40,045 nt of DNA, taken from contig JAFURM010000050.1 of NCBI GenBank assembly GCA_017471925.1, forward strand, positions 1-40,045, in the 5' to 3' direction. Numbering within the stretch: the first letter of the stretch is position 1; each line of letters opens with the position of its first letter. The translations under genes and the position numbers were made by a program. Below, one piece after another: positions 24,412 through 32,171 of this stretch. The notes beneath the pieces are model-generated. The model ran no database searches. It saw nothing but the letters and a program-made list of their open reading frames with translations, and was not told the origin of the DNA. The DNA comes from Bacteroides sp. (lineage in GTDB: Bacteria > Bacteroidota > Bacteroidia > Bacteroidales > Bacteroidaceae).

Positions 24412-26853
24412 ATGTTACAGCATTACCTGAAAATAGCAGTAAGAAACCTGTTGAAGCACAAGGTACAGACGGCGGTGAGCCTTATGGGCTTGGCCATCGG
24501 GCTATCTTTTTTCCTCTTCGGCCTGCACTGGTATCGCTTCGAGACCGGCTATGACTCCTTCTATCCGAAGTCCGACCGCACCTATATCGTCAGGGAAGAC
24601 GGGGAGGACAAGCAGACCTGGACACCCTATGTGGTGCAGAGCTTCTTCGAGCAGTTCTGTCCGGAGGTGGAGAGAAGCACGGTCAGTTTCACCAGCGGCT
24701 CCATGAATTATGCGACCGACGGCATCTGCATGAAGCAACCCGACTTCTGCTATGTAGACAGTAACTTCGTTCACATCTTCCCCCAGCAGATACGCTATGG
24801 GCGCAGTGTGGAGGGCGAACTGGAGGCCATCATCAGCGAGTCCCTGGCCCGCAAGTATTGGAAGAACCCGCAGGAGGCCGTGGGGCAGACGCTCACCCAA
24901 CAGTCGGCCTACGAGCGCATTCACCTGCAGTCGGCACAGGTCATCACCGTTGTGGGTGTGATGGCCGATATGCCGGCCAACTCCAACTTCCTATACGAGG
25001 GCTATGTGCAGCAGACACCTCCGAAACAGGGGGTATACGACAAGAAAGCGTGGCGCATGGCGGCCAGTGAAATCCACCTGACCCTCACCGAACAGGGCCG
25101 CCCTGAGGAGGTGGTCCGTAAACTCAACGACTTTGTAAGGACCCATGTCTATGAAAAGGAGGATGTGGGCTTTGTGCTCACCTCTCTGTCCGAAAAGCAT
25201 TTCTTCTTTGCCGACAAGGGCTCCTTCAGCTATTCGGCCATCCTGCTGTTTGCCCTGGCCTCGCTGATGCTGCTCTGTTGCGTCATGTTCAACTACCTGA
25301 ACCTCTCGATGAACCGCTACTATGCCCGTGTGCGCGAGATGAAGCTGCGTAAGGTGCTGGGAGCCGCTTTTTCCGGCCTGATGGTACAACTGATGGTAGA
25401 GGTGATGGTGGGCTGGTTGGCTGCCTCCCTGCTGGGCGGCATGCTGACGGAGCTCTTCATCCCTGCCTTTCGGCACCTCTTCCTCATCCCGATGGCCGAC
25501 AGCCGGCACATCTGGACGGAATACCTCGGTGTGGCGACGCTTGTCCTGCTGTTTATGGAACTGGTCTCCGGCTTGCTGATGGGCCATTTCATCCGCACGG
25601 CTACCGGTCGTGCGCTGACAGTGAAACCCCTGACGGCACGCTATGCCCGCGTACGCCGTTTCAGCCTGGTGACCCAGCTGGCCGTCTGCCTGCTCTTCAT
25701 CAGCATGACCGTGGCCTTCTTCCGGCAGCTCCATTTCATGCGCCACAGCGACTATGGTTTCGACACCGACCACATCGTGGAGCTTTATGCAGAGCCGATA
25801 GACGACAAGACCTCCACATTGCTGGACGAACTGAACCGCCTGCCGATGGTGCACTGCCACACTCAGGTGCAGCACCATCCGATGGTCAGGAAGCAGCCGG
25901 GCATCCTGATGGCCAATGTGGAGTGGGAGGGACAGACACCCGACGAGAAGAGCGGCATCTCCTTCTTGCAGATGGCAGTGACGCAGGATGCCGACAGCGT
26001 GTTTCGTTTCCGTCTGAAGGAGGGACGTTTCTTCTCGGAGGAAGACTGGGCCACGGATGACTCCATGACCAAGAACGCCTATGGAGAGACACTGCTCAAC
26101 AAGGTGCTGCTGAGCGAGAAGGCGGTGGAGGTCATGCGCCTGGAGCATCCCGTGGGCAGCATCATCCGCATCCCGATGCATACCTACCGCAGGGGTGAAC
26201 TGCAGACTTATTACTATGACTACGAGGTGATAGGTGTCATTCGCGAACTGCATGTTCAGGGCATGAAGGAGTCCACCATCCCCACCATCCTCTCACAGTC
26301 CTCCTATCTGCCCTCTTGGAACTATTGGCGTGTGCTTCCGGGCACGGAGCGGCAGGCACTGCGGGCTTTCCATGACGTGGCGGCCCGTTGCGGATGGGAC
26401 TTCCATCAGGGGCGCAATCGACCGCCGGTACTCCTCAGCGACAACGTGGAGGAAATCAACAAGTCGGAGACCGCCCTCTATCGCCTGTTCGTGTGTCAGA
26501 CCGTTGCCTGCCTCCTGATTTCCCTCTTCGGACTCTACTCCATCTCGTTCACCATGTTGGAGCAGCGGCGCAGGGAGGTTGCCATTCGCAAGGTGATGGG
26601 TGCTTCGTCGGCCGAGGTGATGCGTCTCTTCCTCAGCGAATACCTCCTGCTCCTGCTGCTGGCGGCACTGATAGCCTTCCCCTTGGCCTACGTGGCCATC
26701 TCCCGTTGGCTGCAGGGCTATGCCTCGCGCGTCGAGGTGGGCAGTGGCATGTTCCTCCTGCTACTGGCCGTGACCGCCTTGATGGTGATGCTCACGGTGC
26801 TCCATCAGGTTTCTCGGGCAGCCCGCCGCCATCCGGCAAGAAACCTGAATTGA
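24412..26853 (+). CDS. MacB/FtsX-type ABC permease 2
   Basis: This 813-aa permease starts MLQHYLKIAVRNLLKHKVQTAVSL, nearly identical to the start of permease 3, which suggests tandem duplication. It has the same 4+4 helix plan. Periplasmic segments lie near 50-290 and 470-690. The middle has MKLRKVLGAAFSGLMVQLMVEV and the C-terminal half EVAIRKVMGASSAEVMRLFLSEYLLLLLLAALIAFPLAY. I chose ATG 24412 because it follows the heptamers and matches the paralogue; longer frames upstream are not conserved. Confidence 0.92.
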   Translation: MLQHYLKIAVRNLLKHKVQTAVSLMGLAIGLSFFLFGLHWYRFETGYDSFYPKSDRTYIVREDGEDKQTWTPYVVQSFFEQFCPEVERSTVSFTSGSMNYATDGICMKQPDFCYVDSNFVHIFPQQIRYGRSVEGELEAIISESLARKYWKNPQEAVGQTLTQQSAYERIHLQSAQVITVVGVMADMPANSNFLYEGYVQQTPPKQGVYDKKAWRMAASEIHLTLTEQGRPEEVVRKLNDFVRTHVYEKEDVGFVLTSLSEKHFFFADKGSFSYSAILLFALASLMLLCCVMFNYLNLSMNRYYARVREMKLRKVLGAAFSGLMVQLMVEVMVGWLAASLLGGMLTELFIPAFRHLFLIPMADSRHIWTEYLGVATLVLLFMELVSGLLMGHFIRTATGRALTVKPLTARYARVRRFSLVTQLAVCLLFISMTVAFFRQLHFMRHSDYGFDTDHIVELYAEPIDDKTSTLLDELNRLPMVHCHTQVQHHPMVRKQPGILMANVEWEGQTPDEKSGISFLQMAVTQDADSVFRFRLKEGRFFSEEDWATDDSMTKNAYGETLLNKVLLSEKAVEVMRLEHPVGSIIRIPMHTYRRGELQTYYYDYEVIGVIRELHVQGMKESTIPTILSQSSYLPSWNYWRVLPGTERQALRAFHDVAARCGWDFHQGRNRPPVLLSDNVEEINKSETALYRLFVCQTVACLLISLFGLYSISFTMLEQRRREVAIRKVMGASSAEVMRLFLSEYLLLLLLAALIAFPLAYVAISRWLQGYASRVEVGSGMFLLLLAVTALMVMLTVLHQVSRAARRHPARNLN

Positions 26854-26863
26854 AAGACCTGAA

Positions 26864-26898
26864 TTGTCAATTATCAACTATTAACTATTAATTATAAA
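26864..26898. repeat. Heptamer-like tract before permease 3
   Basis: TGTCAATTATCAACTATTAACTATTAATTA contains degenerate TCAAYTR units and lies just before the ATG at 26899. Confidence 0.65.
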
Positions 26899-29232
26899 AT
26901 GTTACAGCACAACCTGATAGTAGCAGTAAGAAACCTGCTGAAGTATAAAATGCAGACACTGGTCAGCGTGGTGGGCTTGGCCATAGGATTCACCTGTTTT
27001 GCCCTGTCGCTCATGTGGATACGTTATGAGACCGGCTACGACAGTGCCTATGAAGGGGCAGACAGAATGTATCTCATCTACAGCAAAAGCAATTTTGAGG
27101 AGAGTGGCTATGGCACCCATACAGCCTATCCGATTTCTACCTCCCTGAAGGAAGACTTTCCCGAGGTGGAGGCCGCTTGTGCCTTCCTTCATCATGATGG
27201 CGAAAAGGTGAGAGTGGAGGAAAATCCCCAAGCGGAGATTATGGCGGTGGGGGGCGACTCCTGCTTCATGCAGCTGTTTGATATAGAGTTGCTGGCCGGT
27301 AACCTGAACTTCCTGTATCGTAACGAGGAGGTGGCCATTACGGAGAGGGCTGCCAAGCGACTCTTTGGCACGACCGATGTCCTGGGGCGGGAATATAAGG
27401 AATGCATCGGAGAGAAACCGCGCACCATCTGTGCCGTGCTGAAGGATTTGGAACACAGCAACTTCTCCTTCGATGTGTGGAGGGATGGCGCCTATGTCCG
27501 TCAGTGGCACACCAACTGGTACAATGGCAGCTTCAATGTGTGCGTGAAGCTGCGCAAGGGGGTAGACCCTGTGGCCTTCCAGCAAAAACTGAATGCCAGC
27601 GAGAAGGATATGCCCGTGGACTTTCCGCAAAAGCTCTATCAGGGGCTGATGCTAAAACCGCTGAAGGCCTACCGCTACTCGGATTTGAACAAAGAGCGCA
27701 ACATCAAGCTGGAATACCTGGTGCTCTTCTCGGTGGCGGGTGGTCTTGTGATACTTTGCTCCCTGTTCAACTATCTCTCCCTCTTCATCACCCGCATGGG
27801 CATCCGTCGTCGGGAGATGGCGCTGAGGCGTGTCTGCGGCTCTTCGGGTTGGGGAGTGTTCGGCCTGCTGCTCACGGAATATCTGCTGATGCTGCTGGCC
27901 TCGGGTCTGCTGGGCATGTCGCTGCTCGAATTGTGTCACGACACTTTCTGCCGCCTCAGTGGGGTGGAGGGAGGCATCTACCACAGTTCGCTGCTCTATT
28001 TTGCCGGAGTGCTGGCGGTGTCGCTGCTGATGCTGCTGCCTTTTGTGAGGAGGCCGCTCAAGACGGCCGGACAGGGCAACCGCCACACGATGCGTCGCCT
28101 GGCCATCTTCTTCCAGCTGACAGTGGCCATGCTGTTCATCTTCTGCATGAGCGCCATCATGAAGCAGGTGTACTTCCTGCGCACCACCGACCTGGGATGG
28201 GAACGTAAGGGATTGGCCGCCTTCACCTTTGTCTATCCGCATAAGATTTTCGACGAACTGGCCGACAAGGTGGCCGCCATGCCCTTTGTCCGTGAGGTGC
28301 TTCCCCACAAGTGGGGGCTGCTCCCTGCCGGTGCACAGATGTCCCTGAGATTGGTCGAATGGGACGACAAGCCCGAAGGTGCGGCCGACGTGAGTCTCCC
28401 TCTCTTTCCCTCGGACGGCTCGGTGACCCGCTTCTACGGCATCCGCCTGGCCGATGGCGAACATATAGACATGGAGAAGCACAAGAACGGCGTTGTGCTC
28501 AATGAAACGGCAGTGAAGGCCCTGGGCCTGACCGACCCCGTAGGCAAACACCTCCGGACGGAGGGCATGCAGAAGAACGGCACCTCCTTGGAGATTGTGG
28601 GGGTGGCAAAGGACTTCCACATCCTGCCGCCCACGATACCCGTGCGCCCTATGGGCTTCATCGGTGCGAAGAATGAGGCGGTGAGCTTCTACTTTGGTGG
28701 CGCGGGACATCTGTTGGTGAAGTTTCATGAGGGCGAGTGGCCGAAGTTAGAGGCAGCCGTGGCCGACCTCTTTGCCCGTGAATATCCGGAGGGCTACTGT
28801 CGCCTGGTGCATGTGGAGGAGGTATATGACAACTACCTGAAGTCGGAAACCCTCCTGCTGAAACTGCTGAGTTTCATGGCACTGGTGTGCATCCTGATTT
28901 CGGCCTTCGGCATCTTCTCCTACGTCACCCTGAGCTGTGAACAACGCCGCAAGGAGGTGGCCATCCGCAAGGTGAACGGTGCCAAGGTGGGCGACATCCT
29001 GCGCATGTTTGCCCGCGAATATCTCCTGTTGCTGCTCATGGCTTCGGCTGTGGCTTTTTCCGTGGGTTATGTCCTGATGAGGCGTTGGTTGCAGGACTAT
29101 GTGGAGCGCACCTCCCTCAGCCTTTGGCTTTTCCTCTCCATCTTTACCGGTGTGGCGCTGGTGGTTGCCCTCTGCGTAGGCTGGCGTGTGTGGCGTGCAG
29201 CCACTCAGAACCCTGCCGGAAATCTGAACTGA
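26899..29232 (+). CDS. MacB/FtsX-type ABC permease 3
   Basis: This 777-aa permease begins MLQHNLIVAVRNLLKYKMQTLVSV, like permease 2. It has the usual helix plan, with MALRRVCGSSGWGVFGLLLTEYLLMLLASGLLG in the middle and EVAIRKVNGAKVGDILRMFAREYLLLLLMASAVAF near the end. It is the last gene of the efflux operon; a strong terminator follows. Confidence 0.92.
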   Translation: MLQHNLIVAVRNLLKYKMQTLVSVVGLAIGFTCFALSLMWIRYETGYDSAYEGADRMYLIYSKSNFEESGYGTHTAYPISTSLKEDFPEVEAACAFLHHDGEKVRVEENPQAEIMAVGGDSCFMQLFDIELLAGNLNFLYRNEEVAITERAAKRLFGTTDVLGREYKECIGEKPRTICAVLKDLEHSNFSFDVWRDGAYVRQWHTNWYNGSFNVCVKLRKGVDPVAFQQKLNASEKDMPVDFPQKLYQGLMLKPLKAYRYSDLNKERNIKLEYLVLFSVAGGLVILCSLFNYLSLFITRMGIRRREMALRRVCGSSGWGVFGLLLTEYLLMLLASGLLGMSLLELCHDTFCRLSGVEGGIYHSSLLYFAGVLAVSLLMLLPFVRRPLKTAGQGNRHTMRRLAIFFQLTVAMLFIFCMSAIMKQVYFLRTTDLGWERKGLAAFTFVYPHKIFDELADKVAAMPFVREVLPHKWGLLPAGAQMSLRLVEWDDKPEGAADVSLPLFPSDGSVTRFYGIRLADGEHIDMEKHKNGVVLNETAVKALGLTDPVGKHLRTEGMQKNGTSLEIVGVAKDFHILPPTIPVRPMGFIGAKNEAVSFYFGGAGHLLVKFHEGEWPKLEAAVADLFAREYPEGYCRLVHVEEVYDNYLKSETLLLKLLSFMALVCILISAFGIFSYVTLSCEQRRKEVAIRKVNGAKVGDILRMFAREYLLLLLMASAVAFSVGYVLMRRWLQDYVERTSLSLWLFLSIFTGVALVVALCVGWRVWRAATQNPAGNLN

Positions 29233-29301
29233 AGAAACTAAGGATAGATGTAAAACATTTGTGATAATATTAAAGAACATGAATTACCCTCTTCGTTAGA
29301 G

Positions 29302-29345
29302 CGCCCCAGTTGGGAAGAAATTTTTCCCCAACTGGGGCGGAAAAT
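29302..29345 (+). terminator. Terminator of the efflux operon
   Basis: CGCCCCAGTTGGG (29302-29314) and CCCAACTGGGGCG (29327-29339) form a perfect 13-bp stem. The loop is A/T-rich and extends the pairing by a few bases. It lies about 70 bp after the permease 3 stop. The T run after it is weak (GAAAATTTT). Confidence 0.8.
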
Positions 29346-29349
29346 TTTC

Positions 29350-29523
29350 AGAGTCTGTTTTGAATTTATTCCGCCTTTTTATGAAGAGTCTTTTCAAGAT
29401 ATTTTGTTTGTTCTTTCAAGGAGCATAGCGGGCTATGTGACGAGAAAGAACGGGCAAAAGAGCCGAAAAGAGACTCATGGAAAGCGAATAATAAAAGAAT
29501 GGAATAAATTCAAAACAGACTCT
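29350..29523. mobile_element. MITE-like 174-bp imperfect palindrome, copy 2
   Basis: The ends are AGAGTCTGTTTTGAATTTATT and its complement AATAAATTCAAAACAGACTCT. The centre GGAGCATAGCGGGCTATGTG is identical to copy 1 at 15750. It carries no gene. It sits directly after the efflux terminator. Confidence 0.85.
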
Positions 29524-29656
29524 CATAGTAGGGAAGGAGGTTTGGAGCAGTGATAGGCATCGGATGAGAAGATTGCTATTCAGATGCTTGTAAAGGAAAA
29601 GTATTGTTCCCTTGTAATTGTTAATGCGTGTTGGCAGAAGTTTGTTGGGGTGGATT

Positions 29657-29686
29657 TTTGTTTCTTGATAAATATTCATATATTTG
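29657..29686 (+). promoter_or_regulatory. Bacteroidetes-type promoter for a putative RNA
   Basis: TTTG at 29657-29660 and TATATTTG at 29679-29686 are 18 bp apart, one base short of the usual 19-21. Transcription would start near 29693, exactly where the inverted repeat CTTCACGCCGATA begins. Confidence 0.5.
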
Positions 29687-29692
29687 CAAAGT

Positions 29693-30035
29693 CTTCACGC
29701 CGATACTTCGGATAGAAGTGTGGGAGGTGGGGATGGACATATAGATAATGGCGTATTCATACGCTTTGGTTTTGACTGCTCGAAGTCCTGAGAAAACTTT
29801 CAATCAATGTCAAGAACAAAGCAACGGAAGACGCACGTTGGGTATGTTTATATAAATGGCTCTTCAATGTACTCATTGAACTGTGGCTTATTGGTGTCAC
29901 AGATGATAGGTGTACATAAGGAAGAGGTTATATTCATATCGGCGTGAAGTTCTGAGTTGCTCGTTTCGACATTGATGGGCAATTCTCAGGCGCCTTGAGC
30001 AGTGAAGCGAGCGACGAGTAGGCTTCACGTTTTTT
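29693..30035 (+). ncRNA. Candidate structured RNA or leader with alternative helices
   Basis: The 3' half of a hairpin, TATCGGCGTGAAG (29937-29949), can pair with CTTCACGCCGATA at the 5' end (29693-29705) or with CTTCACG at 30023-30029. The second pairing encloses a stem CTGAGTTGC/GCAATTCTCAG and is followed directly by six Ts, like an intrinsic terminator. The two pairings exclude each other. A conserved-peptide gene starts 74 bp downstream. I do not recognise an Rfam family. An invertible DNA segment is the alternative reading. Confidence 0.4.
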
Positions 30036-30108
30036 GTTTATGTGCCCTGATATTCTTTTTATTTGTAAACTTCGATGCGAAGCCCCATCGTATTAAAACG
30101 ATGTGTGT

Positions 30109-30231
30109 ATGAACTGTAAAGAAATGATTGACTATGAACCTCCCGTAGTAGAGGTTATCGAGGTGGAAGTGAAGAAGGGTTTTGCCGCTTCTATGGAAAC
30201 TCCAAGAGAGGGTGAAACTACAGATTGGTAA
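30109..30231 (+). CDS. Short conserved peptide, copy 1
   Basis: This 40-aa ORF has the core MIDYEPPVVEVIEVEVKKGF followed by AAS. A paralogue at 39072 has MENYEAPRVEVVEVEVERGY followed by ADS. Both end in a short polar tail and both sit 10-20 bp before a fimbrillin-like lipoprotein gene. There is no signal peptide. The strong match between two diverged copies supports that it is a real gene. Function unknown; a role linked to the lipoprotein is inferred from the pairing only. Confidence 0.75.
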   Translation: MNCKEMIDYEPPVVEVIEVEVKKGFAASMETPREGETTDW

Positions 30232-30251
30232 ACTTTAAATCAAGAGTACAA

Positions 30252-31586
30252 ATGAAGAAGAATTTAATACCGATGTTGCTGCTTGCAATATGGGCAAGCA
30301 GTTGTTCGCAAGACGAACTGGTGAACGAAGAACAAACAGCCTTGCAACAAGGCAGAGTGTATACTGCCTCTTTTGAAGAAAGCGATACGCGTACTTATGT
30401 GAACGAAGAGGGTAAACTCCGTTGGACTGCGGACGATAGGATTTCCATCTTTGAATGCAATACTTACAACCGTGAATTTAAGTTTAATGGTGAGACTGGT
30501 GCCAATAGTGGCGATTTCTCTCCTCTCGGAACATCCTATTCAACTGGTAATAAGTTGACCGCTACTTATGCGGTATATCCGTATAACGAGACTACCGCAA
30601 TCTCTGACGATGGTGTATTGACTGTGACTTTCCCCTTCCGGACAGGCTTATGCGGAAAACTCTTTCGGCTTGGGAGCCAATACGATGGTGGCTGTAACGA
30701 AAGATACCGAGGATACCTTCTTGGGCTTTAAAAACGCTTGCGGCTATTTGAAATTGCAGCTATACGGAACGAATGTTTCCATTCAATCCATTACATTGAC
30801 AGGTAATGACAACGAGCCGATAGCAGGTACGGCTACACTCACAGCAGCTTATAGTGAAGACCCTGCCGTTGCAATGGCTTCCGGCAATACGTCTACTTCC
30901 ATTACACTTGATTGCGGAGAAAAAGGCATAACCATTGGTGCATCAGAAGCCGAGGCTACTGCTTTTTGGATTGCTGTTCCCCCTACTAAGTTTGCAAGCG
31001 GTTTTACTATCACGGTAACGAATACGAGCGGTGCTACATTTACCAAATCAACGGCCAAGGAGTTTGAAATTGTTCGTAATGTCATCAAACCTATGACAGC
31101 CATTGAGGCTGAAGGATTGAGTATTCCTACTTATCATGTAGAAACTGCAGGGACACTTTCCACCTTAATCTCTGAAGAAGAGAAAAATAGCATAGCTTCC
31201 ATGAAACTTACTGGATATTTGAATGGAGATGATATTTCTTTTATCCGTGCGATGGCTGATAAATGGAGCGGAAAATTGAAGTTTCTTGATTTGTCGGACT
31301 CTTTTATCGTAGAAGGTGGAGGGCATATTACAGCTCTTATTACACATCAAATGATGTCATTGGAGAATTTATGTTCGCTTCCTGTGGCTTTAGCAAGATT
31401 GTTTTGCCCGAAAGTGTGAAGTCAATAGGATATGGCGCATTCTATCTTAGCTACTTGAAATCAGTTGTCATATCATCTAATGTAGAATCAATAGATAGAG
31501 AAGCATTTAGTGCTTGTACCAAATTGTCATCTGTCACTATTCCTGATAAACTGGAATCAATAAGTTTATCGACCTTTAGCGGTTGA
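30252..31586 (+). pseudogene. Fimbrillin/BspA-like lipoprotein, broken by two frameshifts
   Basis: The start encodes a lipoprotein signal (MKKNLIPMLLLAIWASSCSQDE, Cys at the lipobox). The N-terminal part looks like a fimbrillin-family beta domain (RTYVNEEGKLRWTADDRISIF). A +1 shift occurs at the CCCC run at 30632-30635; with one C less the frame would read TFPSGQAYAENSFGLGANT. The second frame runs to about 31320. A second shift of net -1 near GGTGGAGGG (31315-31323) restores the first frame at AYYSSYYTSNDVIGEFMF. A BspA-type leucine-rich segment follows (VLPESVKSIGYGAFY). It stops early at 31586. Sequencing error at one site cannot be ruled out, but two shifts plus early stop suggest decay. 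Confidence 0.75.
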
Positions 31587-31614
31587 TGGCACTATCTTTC
31601 ATCCTGATGAAGAA

Positions 31615-31875
31615 ATGAAAGAACCGGATTTCTTTGATACGGAGATTCCCCGTAACGTCAAGTGCAGAGGCACACGTAATGGTGCCATTCTATTGTATAA
31701 AGAATTTTGGGTTAAGAAAAAGGCGTTGAGGAAGATTATAATCCGTACCCATGATATAGGGTATTTTGAAAAGGTGGAAAAACAGTTGAGAGTATTGTTG
31801 ATTAGTAATGGGTATGACGCAAACTTGTCCATAGAACGGACAAAAAGTTTTCAGTATTTGGAAACCAAGAAATGA
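31615..31875 (+). CDS. Orphan ORF of unknown function, probable gene fragment
   Basis: The frame is open from 31564; the first ATG gives 86 aa (MKEPDFFDTEIPRNVKCRGT). Residues upstream in the same frame (AVDGTIFHPDEE) look as if they belong to the same protein, so the ATG may not be the true start. The protein is basic and lysine-rich (WVKKKALRKIII). It is not a leucine-rich repeat, so it is not the continuation of the broken lipoprotein. I do not recognise the family. It is probably the 3' end of another gene joined here by recombination. Confidence 0.35.
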   Translation: MKEPDFFDTEIPRNVKCRGTRNGAILLYKEFWVKKKALRKIIIRTHDIGYFEKVEKQLRVLLISNGYDANLSIERTKSFQYLETKK

Positions 31876-31903
31876 ACAGACCACTTCCCTTAAGTATTGA
31901 CTT

Positions 31904-31955
31904 ATTCCCCTTGCTCTCATTCCGTTGTAAACAGTCACTTGTGAGCAAGGGGAAT
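31904..31955 (+). terminator. Terminator-like hairpin
   Basis: ATTCCCCTTGCTC (31904-31916) and GAGCAAGGGGAAT (31943-31955) are a perfect 13-bp inverted repeat with a 26-nt loop. Few Ts follow. It lies 29 bp after the orphan ORF. The rest of the stretch to the tex stop at 32172 shows no gene. Confidence 0.55.
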
Positions 31956-32171
31956 TTGTAATTCCATTGTCAACACCATTCCCCCCGTTTAAGGTCCTGA
32001 AAGAAGATGGAAGCAAATTACATGCATATAATTCGGATTCCATTGTCGCTGATGGGCGCTTGCCTGTGCCTTGTTTTCGGTGCAAATATCAGGAATATCA
32101 GGGCTGTAGCCAAACGTTGCTTCCTCCGCTGTTGAAACCTGCCGTTTTCTGTTTGAATTGTCCGTTTGGCC

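Larger units (their letters stand above)
29524..30108. other. AT-rich gene-free stretch with putative structured RNA
   Basis: Small frames on both strands here look like chance frames. The content I can support is a promoter at 29657-29686, a 13-bp inverted repeat at 29693-29705 and 29937-29949, an internal hairpin TTCAATG/CATTGAA near 29865, and a terminator-like end at 29943-30035. Just before the small gene, ATCG words near 30086 and 30098 form another short hairpin. Confidence 0.55.

Noticed and set aside
29416-29803. Two small minus-strand frames (87 and 60 aa)
   Set aside because: One covers part of the MITE-like palindrome and both lie over the putative RNA segment; no start context or recognisable family, so they look like chance frames.
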